Origin: Sindora glabra
Lineage: Eukaryota; Streptophyta; Magnoliopsida; Fabales; Fabaceae
Direction: 5' to 3'
Length of the DNA: 64,000 nt
Assembly (NCBI GenBank): GCA_020226215.1
Contig: CM035233.1
Location: forward strand, 49,561,751 to 49,625,750
The notes under the pieces are model-generated. The model saw only the letters and a program-made list of their open reading frames with translations, did no database searches and had not been told where the DNA came from. Below are positions 50,613 through 63,399 of this stretch, one piece after another. Both the position numbers and the translations under genes were made by a program. How positions within the stretch are numbered: position 1 is the stretch's first letter; every line of letters begins with the position of its first letter.

Positions 50613-51976
50613 TGATAGGATAATAATACACCAAGAGGGGGTAAATTGGTATTTATTAAAATAATTTCAAATTTGATCTTCTAAAATAAATTACCTTCTT
50701 GAAAAAAATTCTCTAAACGAATAGTAAAATGTAAATTGAAATATCAAGTAAATAACATATAAATATAAGCATTAAAATGCATAAAGTAAAAAGTAAAGGA
50801 AAGAAAAGATAACATTAGTGTTATATTGGTTTAATTGTCTAAAGGAATAATTATCCATTTAAATTTGCTTTATTCTCCTAAGATCAAAACTAATTTTAGT
50901 GGTTATCTACTAAGACTTTTTCTTTTATAAGGTTATGTATACTTTCCTACTTAATCTTTTAAGGACTTAAGTAATCTCTCCTCAAATATTTAAAGATTTT
51001 CATTTCACAATCTTAGCTATAAAGTATTAACAAGAGTTTCATTCACTCATAACCCTAGTTAGTGAATCTTTAATAGGTAAGGTTTGTATTTTGAAAAGAT
51101 TGACAAAGTTTTTACAATTTAGAAGTATGGATTTTGCAAGTTTAAGCATAAAAAGCAAAGAAGAATTAAAACTAGAAAGAACTTTAAAAGCCCTCTAAAG
51201 AGAAGAGGAAAGCTTGGATTGGATTGAGACAAGTATATTTGCCTTGAGGTGAGCTTCTCTATTTATAGCCAAATTAGTGAACTTAGCCATTGGATTTTTT
51301 TTTTGTGTATCCAAAAGGCAACTTCAACCTAAAAAAGCTTATTCTCTTCCTTTTAAGTTTTATAGATAGGTTACTCTTTCTATAATTTAAATATGAATGT
51401 CGTGTGAGATTAGCAACATTAGTTGGATGCTTTTGCTCTTTTAGAGGTTGGCTTAAAAAGTTATTTTCTTGAAATATTTTTTTATTTACTTTTTTAGACA
51501 AATTTGAATTTGATGCTATCAAGTCCTTTTCAAGGCATATGTTATTCTTTCTCATTTACCATAAATCACAATATAATATTTTAAATCTATGTTAGCATTG
51601 AATAAAAGACTCATATGTGTAAATTTAAAGAATATTATAGAAATAGTACAAGTATGAAAGAAAGAAAGAGCAACCTAATTGAAGTTTCTTAAATATGAAT
51701 TTTAACAAGATATATTATGATTTTTTGAAATATTTGGAAAGCAGCTACCTATACTAGTCATATTCATTCTAAATTTGGAATGATTAAAGCAATGTAACCA
51801 GCAACTAAAAGAGTAATTAGGCAGAGTTACATTCTTAAACCAATTAGCATGCTTTTTAAAGCTATATCATGAAAGCATCATCTTTGCAATTTATTAAAAG
51901 TATCAATCTTAATTTATCATCATCAAAACTCATTTTAAGCAATATTTAAGAAAACATTTAGGGGTCCTATTTTACA
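50613..51976 (-). repeat. 3' LTR of the copia element
   Basis: On the minus strand it begins TGTAAAATAGGACCCC at 51976 and ends CCTATCA at 50613, a TG...CA unit of 1364 bp. Near its end it has ACCCCCTCTTGGTGTATT, characteristic of SIRE-type LTRs. A TATAAAT box on the minus strand (51261-51267) gives a plausible LTR promoter. Confidence 0.75.
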
Positions 51977-51989
51977 ATTCTCTCTTTTT
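51977..51989 (-). other. Polypurine tract
   Basis: Minus strand AAAAAGAGAGAAT directly before the LTR start. It sits in a tatcattatc context like the conserved SIRE tract, but its usual G run is interrupted by A. Confidence 0.75.
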
Positions 51990-52299
51990 GATAATGATAC
52001 CTAAGCAAAGATACTTTAAAAATAAAAGATTCTAATTAATTTAGCAAGATAAAGCAATAAGTAATATCAAAGCATAAAGTTTTGATATCTATTAGACTAA
52101 AACTAGTGAGCACATACATCAGAGCACTAAAATCAGTATGAGTGTATGTATGTGTGTGCTTTTAGTTGATATTATTGTTTAATGTGTTCTAATCCTTTTT
52201 GTTTTCAATAAATGAATGCTTACTATTTTGCTTCTGTTATAATCCTTTCTCCTTTCTCATCATAAAAAAATAATGAAAGTCTATATACTAAACACTTCC

Positions 52300-54245
52300 T
52301 TAAAGAAATAGGTATTAAAGTAAAAAGAATGAGGGAAAGATGTTATGATGGGAAATCATATGTAATAAGTTCACAAGAAGGAAAGGGCAAACAATAACTA
52401 TAAACTAATATGAGTAACAAATAAATCATTAAAGCACTCCTTTTAAGTTTATACACCATAACAACCTATAAGAAAGTTAAGTAATAGCAGAGAAACCAAT
52501 AAGCATGTATAAGTAAAGGAACTTGCCAAAAGATGATTAAAGTATCATAGCATTTATACTATAAAGTTTTAAAAGGTGTAGCCCTAAATTTAGCATAAAA
52601 TGCAATAAATGCAATCCTAAAGTGTATTAGTAGTGCCCTAATTTTTAAAACAACATCAACTAATTCCTAAACATGTGAACTTTGTAAAATAACATGAAAA
52701 TATCCTAGAAAGATCCTACAACATCATAAAACAATCTTAAAAAAATAAAAAATTCTAAAAATAACATGATTAACTAGATGTATTACTCAAAAACAAAAGT
52801 TATGGTTAGTTCCTTTAATTTTAGGCCATATTCCCAAGTTTAACATGTTAATAATTTGATTTCGTATCTATTCCAAATTGTACTTAACACTTTCAATAAT
52901 TTCTTGAACAATGTGCATTTATAATTCAAGCATCCTAACTTTTTCAACAAGCAAAGTAACCTAGTTTTTAACAAGTGGATTAATAGTTGTTAGTTATTGA
53001 TTTATAGCATATACTGGTGTCAAATGAGCTTTAAAAAAAGCAAGGTTCATAATTTCTTGAATGGTAAGTTATTGATTGGTATAAAGTTGAATGGAATCTA
53101 GTGATTGTAAGTTATTAAGGTAGCATGGCATGGCTATAAAGTTGTTAGCAGGTGGCTGGAATGGAACTAAAGGAAATGTAGATGATGAGAGTGCTAAAAT
53201 GGGGTTTAAAGATGTTTCCTAGTCCATTTGCTTATGAAAACATTGTTAAGTTATGTAGAGGTTGCTAGAATAAGAGTTAGATTAGATAAGATAGTTGTAT
53301 CATTTATGGTAGTAGTAGGTTACTCTTTAGAGGCTTTAAAAAGTATGGTAAGATCATCTTGCTGTTTTATTATGGCTTTAGCTTAAACTTTAATGGTAAC
53401 AACATTTGCCTTTAGGTTTGTTAGTTGCTTTTGTGAACTTATTTCTTTTAGAAGAAGTTCCAGCACTAAAGTAAAAGCCATCATAAGCTTTTATGTATTA
53501 TTCTTCTTTGGAACTAACTTGCTTTTTCCATGAAGGCTTATAAAATCTAACAAGTGGTGCAAATAAGGGTTCTAACTTCTCATCATCTTCTTAAAGCTTT
53601 ACTTCTTTATCAAAGATTACAATAATTTTCTTTGAAGACTTACTTTTTCTTTATTTCTTGGTTATAAATCACACTAGATTTGAGCCTTTATGATATTTGC
53701 AATGATGATAGTTTCTCTAAGGTCAATCTAAACTTAATTTTTCTTAATTTCTTAGCATACTTCTTTAGATTTTGCTTATCAATCACTTTTTAAATAGGCT
53801 GAGCAATCTTCTTGCCTTTTAGATAATTGATCAGAAAGGCTTTCTCGAATTTGTTTGGTATTACAATCTTTTTGCATTTTAGTAGAGGAGAGGGTAAGCC
53901 TTAGTTTAAATAAGAAGATTATTCACTTACTATTTTAAAACTAGAAAGAGTAGCTTCACTATCAGCAAACTTTTCTAATTGCTCTTTCTCTTTTAACTTA
54001 TTTTTTAATAGCTTTTTCCCATTTGATTGCTCTTTTCAATTGAACAATCTATGGGAAATTCTTTAAGCTTTCTCTATGAAATAGAAAGCTTCTTCATAAT
54101 TTTAGACGTTTTAATCCATTTGCTATTTCTGAAAGAGAAGGTATTTGATTAACTAGCATTTATTACATTTTTTTTCAAATAATTATCTTCCTTCTTCTTA
54201 AGATAAGTCCATGTTAAGCTCTTAATAAATCTTTGTAATCAACAT
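52300..54245 (-). pseudogene. Charged C-terminal part of the copia extra ORF, decayed
   Basis: Minus-strand frames contain charged, protein-like pieces broken by stops and shifts. One is LEPLFAPLVRFYKPSWKK (about 53510-53570) preceded by acidic EDDEK, another is YDGFYFSAGTSSKRNK. Together with the domain upstream they look like the third ORF that Sirevirus elements carry after pol, sometimes called env-like. I cannot show a signal peptide or membrane anchor in the decayed sequence. Confidence 0.4.
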
Positions 54246-54671
54246 CTTACAGGGCAATGGTGCCCTTTATTTATTGACTTCCCTTATCATATGCTAAATA
54301 ATTAAGTAGCCAATGTTAATTTTGAAATCTAACTTAAAAGTCGATATGAGAAAGGTTTCAAAGTTACTAATGCTGTTTAGCCCTCCTTATTTAGAAAAAA
54401 TCAATTAGTTGATCAAATAGAGTAGCGCATTCTTATTTTTATCAAGTAAATCACCCTTTAAGAAATCTTTTCTATTAGAACCGTGTAATGCCCATTGCCT
54501 AATATTATAGCCTTGGTAAATAATGTTGCCTCTTTAAATGCTAACTTCTTCCTTTTCATTTGGCACCCTAAGTTTTTGATTAATCCTTGTTGCATTAAAA
54601 GTAGTTATCTTCCCTTTAAGAGAAACTTTGATCAATGAATCATGTTTGTTTGCATTAAGGTTTACATAAAA
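54246..54671 (-). pseudogene. 'Putative plant transposon protein'-like domain relic
   Basis: One minus-strand frame runs about 140 codons with five stops, four of them where Gln is the likely original. It includes FYVNLNANKHDSLIKVSLKG, NATRINQKLRVPNEKEE, then NFETFLISTFKLDFKINIGY followed by LII*HMIREVNK. The order (YVNL start, a residue block before LRVP, a hydrophobic INIGYLI..HM block, then LP) matches my memory of the domain called putative plant transposon protein in plant retroelement ORFs. Function is unknown. Upstream at about 54700-54800 a shifted frame continues the homology (LAFENLDCIGHLR; GVSYRWISLYKRAI). Confidence 0.55.
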
Positions 54672-55322
54672 GAGCTTAATATAGCTCTCTTATACAAGCT
54701 TATCCATCTATAAGAAACACCTTTAATTCTAATTCCTCAAATGTCCTATGCAATCTAAGTTTTCAAAAGCAAGAGAGTTTAAATCTACTTTATGGGGGGT
54801 TACAAACTTTTTTGAAAATAAAATTTTAAGATGTAGTTTTTAAGGTTAGATTTCTAAAGAAATTGAAAAGGAATTGAACTAAGGAAGATTGAGTAGTCAT
54901 TTTTGAAAACATGGAAGAAGGTTTTTAAGAAGTAAAATAGGGTTTTTGATTTTAGAGGAGAAGGGAGTGTTTTGAGCAATGAGAGTAGCATCTTGCTTAA
55001 TTTAAAGCCAACATAGCACACATGAGTTTTTCTAAAAATATTAGAGGAAACTTGATTTAAAAAAGCTTTAATCTTTATAAAAAAGTAAGGTAATGTTTAA
55101 AAGCATACAATTTCTTAAAATATCAAGATAAAAGAAGAATTAAAAAGAAAAAAAGAAATATAAGTTTTTTAATAAACCTAATCACAAATTTATGTAAACC
55201 TTAGCAGAAAGAAAGCTGTAATAAGTCAAAAGGGCAACAACAATTTTGTAGGAAAAAAAATGTTACAATAATAGAAAAAGTGAGTAATTTTTGTAAATAA
55301 GATAAGTTTAAGTGAAAGAATT

Positions 55323-55932
55323 AAGCTCCATTTCGCGCGACAAATAAACTAGCTTATACCTTATTGACCTGATCAATATACTATAAGCTACCCTTTAGAA
55401 GTATTTCTTGTATTAGCTTATAAGCTACTCCAAGTATCTTATAAGTTTTGATTTAATAAACTACCTAGAGTAGCTTATAGCTTATAAGCTATTATTATTT
55501 TTAAATTCTTTCCAACTCTATCCTTATTCTTTTTATTAATTTACAATTGATATCTTTTCTAATATAAATTTAAGTAATTTTTAAAAAATATATTTAATTA
55601 TATTTTAAGAAATTATAATTTTATAGTAAATAATAAAATAAAAATTATATAAGTAAATAAATATATAAATTTATAAAATATAATTAATTAAATATTAAAA
55701 ATTAAAATTTTATTTTAATTTTTTTAATTATATTAATATAATTTAATTTTTAAATAAATATAAATTATTTTAATTATATATATTTCTATTAATATGTCAT
55801 TTTATGTCATTTTGTAATTTCAGCTAGTTTAACAGCTAATTTTATGAAACACTTTAGTTAGCTTATCAGTTATAAGCTATCAGCTACCAAGTAACTTATC
55901 AGCTATCAGCTAGTTGCATGAAACGGAGCCTT
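55323..55932. mobile_element. hAT-like MITE inside the copia element
   Basis: About 610 bp. The left end AAGCTCCATTTCGCGCGACA and the reverse-complemented right end AAGGCTCCGTTTCATGCAAC form terminal inverted repeats. The sub-terminal zones are full of facing agcttataagct and cagctatcagcta motifs, and the centre is AT-rich. The GCTCCGTTT-type end is common in plant hAT-derived MITEs. No clean 8-bp target duplication is visible. Confidence 0.7.
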
Positions 55933-56469
55933 AGTGGGAAAGAGAAATTTTATAAAGGAAAGGAAATAAATGCAATTTTTAAAGCTAAGAAGAAAGGGGA
56001 TGAATAAAAAAGTAATTGAAAAGGCAAACTAAATTCACGGAATGTTAATTTCTAAATTCATGCAAATCCCAAATTCAAATAATTGAAAGTAATTACTAAA
56101 AATGAATAAGAAGTTAATGAAAGGAGAAGTTATCAAAGGATATCATAAGAAGACTTAAAAAAAGGGTACCTTGCTTTTATTTGATTATTAGACTAAGCAA
56201 CATGAGTCATATAATTCAAACTTCTTCTTTTCCACATGATTTAACAATTTCATTTTGATAGGTGAGTTTATTTTTTCATATTTCAAAGAAAAAGGACACA
56301 ACCTTTTTATGATTTCCTAGAGCCATGCAAATGATATGTTTTTCTAATTAAAAAAAATAAAAAATCTAAAAGACTAATGCGTTATAAATTATGCAAAACT
56401 AATACATTAAAAATGTAATAAAAATAAAAAAATACAACTCTAAAAAAACCAATTATTAAATGTAACAGT

Positions 56470-57025
56470 ATTGAACTTAATTAATTAAAATTAATCATTC
56501 CAAGCTTATTTCTTATACATGAAAAGGTTTTGTAAAAATATTAACAAACTAATTTCATTATTTATAAAATTAAGTTCAACATCCTTTTTGTGAACATGAT
56601 CTTTTATAAAATAATGCTTAATCTTAATATATTTTATTCTTGAATGTTGAATAGGATTTTTAATCAAATTGATAGCATTAGTATTATCACAAATTATTAG
56701 AATATTGTTAAGATTCAAATCATAATCTCTAAATTGTTGTTTCATCTATAATACTTGAGTACAAAAGCTTCCATCTAGCATATATTATGCTTTAGTTGTG
56801 AAAAGAGTAATTGAAAATTGCTTATTGCTTTGCCATGAAATAAAGTTTTGGCCTAGGAAGTAACATACTCTACCACTATTACTTTTCCTATCTAAATTAT
56901 CTCTAGCAAATTGAGCATTAGAGTACCCAATAAGATCAAAATCATTATTTTTAGGATACAATAAATCAAGATCTTTTGTATCATATAAATATTTTAAAAA
57001 AAAATTCACAACTATTATGTGTGAT
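56470..57025 (-). pseudogene. Copia RNase H relic
   Basis: Minus-strand pieces in order: KYLYDTKDLDLLYPKNNDFD and LIGYSNAQFARDNLDRKSNS with the family's DxxGYSDAD-type region, FLGQNFISWQSNKQ, then MKQQFRDYDLNLN, CDNTNAINLIKNPIQHSR and HYFIKDHVHKKDVEL. These are the canonical copia RNase H blocks up to the C-terminus. A few stops and shifts break the frame. It is the continuation of the RT relic beyond the solo LTR insertion. Confidence 0.9.
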
Positions 57026-60000
57026 TGTCATGATCCAAATTCGATCGTGACTGGTGTGGATCTTGACCCCTGGTACTCACCAACCTTAACACTGATTTCT
57101 CTAATTTTAACAAATGGAAATCTCCCTATTTTCATGGAAACTCAAAATTAATTTATAATTTTATGAAAAAATGAATAGAGTTTTCCTTATTTTTAGAAAC
57201 TTTTTTAGGGCTACACACCTTAAATCTTGTAACCTATATTTATCATAAATTTGATAGCAATTCAAAATACATGCAAGGCTCCTAACCTATCCACATGCAT
57301 AATATTTATACAGACATAAATAATGTTATTCATAATCCTAATCTTAATCTTAAGAAAACCCTAACTATCAAATCTTTCTAACTAGGCAACTTTTATTGTC
57401 CATAGATGCAACAAAGTTTAAATGTACTTGTTTTAACCTGAACATATTGAAAATAAAATGGAATGAATTATAAGAAATCAATAAGTATATATCTACTACT
57501 ATTAAACCTTGATCTAATTATATTAAATGGTCATATGTTGATTAAGTATTGAGAAAGAATTGTAATCCAAATTCCTTATATTTCTAAATTATACAAAACT
57601 AAACCTCCAATTAAGTGTTCACTTGCATGTAGTTTAGATTTCATATTTCACATCACAAATTATAGTAATCTGAACTATTTATTGGTACATAATGTTATTA
57701 TTATATTATCTACAACTAATTCTAGGTGGTCATCACATTCACAATTAGCCAATGAAACACAATCATAGTCAAGCCTTTATAATTATATTAAGTAGAAACA
57801 ATCAAATCAGTCAAAATTTAAAATCACATCATAATGCATCATAATGTATAATAAATGCACATGCATCCACTTTAGGTTAACCTTATACCCTTTACAGATT
57901 ATCTATTCTTATTCCTTTAGGATTAGCTATATACCCTTCTCACTTTATTACTAAGAATTTCTTATATGATGTTTACATCATCGCTCTTATCACATTTCTT
58001 AGTTTTCAATGTCACTTATAGCATAATTCACATTATAATACACACACTAGAGCTTAGCTTTGCAAATCATAATTTTAACATAATTTTAATATAAAGCAAT
58101 TATTCATTATCATGAAGCAAATCAAAGCACATAATATAATATATATATATAGCAGCATCACTATGCTCTCTTGCATGGTCACAATATTCATTCACATTTC
58201 GATATAAATTACACTACACTTTCCAACGTACATATAACAATATAAACTTAATTACAATACAACTATATCATTCATTATTGTAATCTTATCATAATCAGTC
58301 AACAGATAATGATAATACCACCATGCCTTTTCGACATGGTAATTCCATATTTACTCAAATAGATAATTACTACTTTATCATAGATGTTATCTTTGTGTCA
58401 TCCATGTAAGGCTACAAGAATAATTTTATAATAATAATCTATATTACAAGATTGTACCTTAAAGGACTCATGTATAGATGTATGTATATATTCTGTATCA
58501 TTAATAAGAATATAATTTATAACCTTTAAACAACACTTTATTAAGATATTAATTTAGAGTGAGATATATATTCACCTGATGATATGCATCCATTATAGAA
58601 ACTCAAAGTGGTTCGTTTCCACCTTTCTCTTTTTTCCTACTAAGAAATTTATAAATGATAAATTATAAATACAAAGCATTACTTATTTTATTTCCAAACA
58701 TTATAGTTCTATATTTGAATCATAATATTTTACTATCTTTTATCATAAATTTTATTTTGTCTTTGAGGTTAATCGTGGGGAAAAAAAATATACCCTTATG
58801 TAGAAATTTCCAAATTAAGTCACACAAGCATAATCCTAAAATGTAATATTATGCAAAGACTCCATTCATACTATCCTATAATCTTATACCATCACTTACT
58901 TATACTTTCCAAATCATCTAAAACAAATTAGGATTTTTACAAATAAGAACTCTTTTAAATTTAGTGTAAAATAATCAAGATATATTAGAGCTTTATGCCT
59001 TAAGGAAACTTAAATCATATTATGATATAAAACCATATTTTTAACTCCATTTTGATAGAATTATGCAATCATATTTCACATATTTATAGGTTTCTTAAAT
59101 CATGCTTGAATCACTCTTATTAATACAATGTAATACTTCATAAACACTTTAATTATCTCATTTAATCATCTTATGGCATAAAATATCTATTTTTCATAAG
59201 CTTCATTATATACTCAAAATACTTATAAATGAGTTTTCTAGATCATGCATGAGTCCTTCAAGATAGTAAACTATACTACACCATATTTACTTTATTCATC
59301 TTATTCAAGCATTTTAAAACATAAAAAGCATATTTTTCTCATGTATCATCATATATATTAGAGACACACAAATGGTATTTCCTTGTCCATATCAACTTAA
59401 AAAATTAAAACATTAAAGTTTAAAGATGTAAATTAACTTACTCATGACCAAGTAAGCTACTAAAAACTCACTAACATAAAAACTTAGTAGAGTGTTGGTA
59501 GAATAAGGGAAAAAAGAGGCTTTCTTCTTGTTGTTGTTCAGCTATGATCTATAACTTTTTAGTAACAGCCAGACACACATTTGGCCAGGGAAGGAGCTTC
59601 AATGTTCGATAGCAGCTCAACTAAATGGAGCTAGAAGTCAGATGACCAAAGAATCTATACCTGAAACTATACTGATTCATATTGATTTGGGTTTCGATCG
59701 TAGCGCCAGCAAGATGCTTGCTAATGAGAAGGCATATGACAAAGAGAAACCTCTAACAATGTTGTAAGGTAGCCCACTAACTAGAGCTGAGAGAAAGGAG
59801 AAGCAAAGGAAAGAAATAAAAGTGGTTGGAAGGAAAAAGAGATAAGGAATATATATATAAGGAGCTATCAGCCCTGATTTGGCATTTCTCACATTGTCTA
59901 AGCTCACCTTTATTAAAAGATCTCAACTTTCCATTCCAAATTGAAATTAATCCTAGTCATCTATTTATTTTAAAAAAACTTTTTTTTATTAAAATTTATT

Positions 60001-60405
60001 CTAACTTTATTTAAAATTCCAACCTCACATTTTAAATAAGTGTCATGAGATCCTTTTATTAAATCATGAACATGCTTTTATTTATTATATACTTACACAC
60101 ACATATATATCATACTTTAATAGGCTTGAAGCTTTAAAATATTCTTTTAAATTCATAGATTTATCAATAAAACCATTATCAAAATGATTCATATATTTCT
60201 CACCCTTGATTTCTAAAAGTCCTAAGAATTTAGATAACGTTTCCATTAAATAAAGTTATAATAATATTTATTTAATTAAAATTTAAATATCCCTATCTTA
60301 TCTTAGCATGAATAAAGATGATTTAATTGTTCTCATTAAATTTTAAAATAAATATCTCAAGACACTTTATTAAAATAAAATTTAAATATTACTTAGGGCA
60401 TAACA
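57026..60405 (+). mobile_element. Solo LTR of 3380 bp inserted in copia pol
   Basis: Starts TGTCATGATCC and ends GGGCATAACA. It is flanked by GTGAT (57021-57025) and ATGAT (60406-60410), a 5-bp target duplication with one change. Copia pol reads across the join: the PKES codons end at one flank and HIIVV begins at the other. No internal region or second LTR is attached, so it is a solo LTR left by recombination between LTRs. A TATATATAA box is at 59852-59860. Size and the TGTCACGACC-type start suggest a gypsy family with very long LTRs, but no coding sequence proves it. Confidence 0.85.
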
Positions 60406-60410
60406 ATGAT

Positions 60411-61830
60411 TCTTTAGGATTTGATTGACACCTTAATATAAACATACTCTAAATATGATATCTAGTCTACTAATAGTCAAACAGAACAATGAATTAATCA
60501 TACCTCTATATTGCTTTTCATTTACCGACTTATAATTTTTATCCTTATCAAGTTTAGTGGGAAGGCATATTAAAGTAAGTATTAAGGATTTTTGTATCAT
60601 CCATCCTAAACTCCTCTAACAGATTTTTAATGTACTTAGCTTGGTTAATAAAGATTCCACTTTTGGTTTGTTTTACTTGAAGTTTAAGAAAGAATGTAAA
60701 CTTACCTATTATGCTCATTTCAAACTGCCTTTCCATAATATTACAATATTTCTTGCGTAAGAGTTCATTAGCAAACCTAATTATAATATTATTAACATAT
60801 ATTTATACAATTAAAATATCATGTTCAATATATTTAATGAAAAGAATAATGTCTACTTTTCCTTTTTAAAAATCTTTTTCAATAAAGAATTTGCAAAGTC
60901 TCTCATACCTAACTTTAGGAGCTTGTTTAAGATCAAATAAAGTTTTTGTGAGTTCAAAAATATAATTTGAGGTTTGTTTGGATATGTTTTATTTTTTATT
61001 TTCAAAAAATATTGTTGAAAATTATTTTTAAAAACTATTTTCAAAATTTTTAAAATAAATAATAAAGGGCATTTGGATTAATAAATAAGAAAATATTTTA
61101 TTTAAATGCAAAACTAACATTAAGAATAAAATAATAAATTAAGATAGTATTTAAAATTTTTTTATTTTTTTAAGTTATACATTTGAAGTTATGATTTTCA
61201 AAAATAGTTACCAAATAAGTTTTTTAATTTTCAAAAATATAAAAATAGAAAACTATTTTTAGAAACAATAAACAAATAGACCTTTGATTTTTCAAAAATT
61301 TCAAATTCAGAAGGTTATTTAACAAAAACTTCCTTTTTTAAGAAATCATTCAAGAAAGCACTTTTGACATTCATTTGATAAAGCTTGAAATTTATAAGAT
61401 GTAAAAGCAAATAATATTTTAATGGATTCAAATCTAGCAATAAAAGCATAAGTTTTATCATAATTAATATTTTTCTATTGATTGTATCTTTATGCTACTA
61501 ATGTTACTTTATTTCTTGCTACTTTTTCATATTCATCAAACTTTTTATTGGTCAGTTGTGAAGCTTAGGCATAAATGTCCGTACTTCATTCTTTTCAAAT
61601 TAGTTAAGTTTTTCTTGTATAGCTTAAATCTAACTCTCATTAAGAAATGCTTTATCAACATTCTTTGGATCAATGTGAGAGAAAAGAGCCAAGTCATTAT
61701 TTCTAAATTAGGATTTTATTTGAATTCTTTAAAAAGGATCACCAATGATATATTCATTGGGGTAGGATGGCATATGCCTCCATTTTTTTCTGGAAAGGTT
61801 TTATATTGAGATCTAGGAGTTTGATCCTTG
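60411..61830 (-). pseudogene. Copia reverse transcriptase relic
   Basis: Minus-strand pieces, from high to low coordinate: AIQEKLN*FEKNEV (near 61640), YQMNVKSAFLNDFLKKEVFV (near 61350, matching the copia MDVKSAFLNG block), FFLKLQVKQTKSGIFINQAK and YIKNLLEEFRMDD (60590-60690), then RGMINSLFCLTISRLDIIF near 60480. Many stops and frame changes occur, and the YVDD catalytic segment is not intact in the part I could read (about 60740-60840). The relic stops at the solo LTR. Confidence 0.88.
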
Positions 61831-62099
61831 GGTTGCTCAATTTAATCCTTCTTCTTATTTATTTCATCTTACTGTTTTAATCCATCTTGCTTATTTGGAA
61901 CTCCCTGTTAATTTTGATCATCTTAAGGCAAATTGTTTATTAAGATTCTTATATTGTGCTTGCTCTCTTAATGAGTTACTTTTTGAGATGAAATCATCAT
62001 CTTTATCTAAAAACTTGTTTATTTAGACATTATTGTTTTCATCAAACATAATATACATGGATTTTTTTATCATAGGATTTGTTTTATTGTAAACTTTAT

Positions 62100-62900
62100 A
62101 AATGTTGATAGTCATGGAGTAACCTAAGAAGATACTTTCATTAAATCTCAAATCAAACTTTTTTAATTAATCTTTCCCATTGTCTAAGATATAATATTCA
62201 TAATTAAATGCATGGAAGTAACCTATATTGGATTTTTTTTTCCATTCCAAAGCTTATAAGGAGTTTTTTTAAGATGAAATATATCAAGCATTTATTTATG
62301 ATATAATAAGAAGTGTTTACAATTTCTGCCTAAAAGTATTTTGGAAGATCATTTTCACAAGGTATGATTCTAGTTATATCAATTAAAGTTCTACTTTTCC
62401 TTTCAATTATCCCATTTTGTTAAAGGGGTCTAGAATATGAAAAATTATGGATAGTACCATTTTTTCATAAAAATTATCAAAAAGATGATTTTTAAATTCT
62501 CCACTATGATCATTTCTTGTGCTTGATATGCTCACACTTTTCTTATTATGAATCTTTTTGTAAAACCTTTCAAACTCATTTAAAGTTTCATTTTTATAGG
62601 TTAGAAGGATTACCTACATATATCTTAAGAAATCATTAATAATAATAAAACTGTATCTTTTACTTTAAAAACTTAGGATCTTAATAAGACTAAAAAGATC
62701 CATATATAATAGGTCTAATGGTTTTAAAATGGAAATAATATTTTTAAGTTGAAAAGAAGATTTTACTTGTTTCTCCTTGTTGACAAGCATTGCAAATATA
62801 ATTTTTCTTAAAGTTAAGTTTAAGAAGGCCATGGATTAAATAATTTTCAAGAAGGTTTGAGATGAAATGCATGTTAACATAGTTTAGCCTTCTATGGCAA
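62100..62900 (-). pseudogene. Copia integrase relic
   Basis: The pre-integrase zinc region reads CHRRLNYVNMHFISNLLENY and later CNACQQGETSK (62785-62900), keeping the HRRL and CxxC signs. The catalytic core follows: LDLLYMDLF (about 62700), INDFLRYM, TRNDHSGEFKNHLFDNF (near 62500, the D..EF block), then NKMG and a lysine-rich piece. Stops at several expected Trp or Gln positions end its coding capacity. Confidence 0.87.
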
Positions 62901-63089
62901 AATTAACTTTGATTGCCTTTTGAAATAAAACATTTAGCTTCCTTTAAAGGGATATCATCTAAAGAGATAGGATAAATGTTATCTATTCTTTAGCCTATAA
63001 AAGATACTTTGTTATTAGAGATGTTTTGCATTTAATAATGAAAGCATTCAAATACAACCCTAAAGCATTTGTCATATTGTTAACTTATG

Positions 63090-63310
63090 GTTAAAAAGTT
63101 GTGCTTGAACCCTTCCACCATTCTAATATTATTGAGATAAGATGAAATATCTATACCAATTTTACCAATCACAATAATTTTGCATCAAGGGTTCTCATTA
63201 AGAACTATATCACTTCATTGAATTGACTTAAGAGAGATAAACGTGCTTGAATCTCCTATCATATACTTTGAGCAACCACTATCAAGGAATCAACACTTGC
63301 CTTTTAGGTT
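63090..63310 (-). pseudogene. Copia aspartic protease relic
   Basis: CWFLDSGCSKYMIGDSSTF carries the DSGC active site (63272-63283) and the M.GD block usual for copia proteases. It is followed after stops by MVEGFKHNFLTIS, the C-terminal boundary motif. Confidence 0.88.
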
Positions 63311-63399
63311 AGTTCCTTACTTTTTTAGTTTCTTACTCTTAGAACTTTAATCTTTCAGTCTCCTCTTTTGTGCTTTATAAATAAGCAACATTTTCTTAG

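Noticed and set aside
51283..51555. 90-codon Lys/Asn-rich frame on the minus strand
   Set aside because: It lies inside the copia 3' LTR, downstream of the LTR TATA box, with no recognisable domain; AT-rich composition explains its residues.
59677..59907. 76-codon hydrophobic frame on the minus strand
   Set aside because: Inside the solo LTR, no counterpart in the related copy at 8.7-12 kb, and no family similarity.
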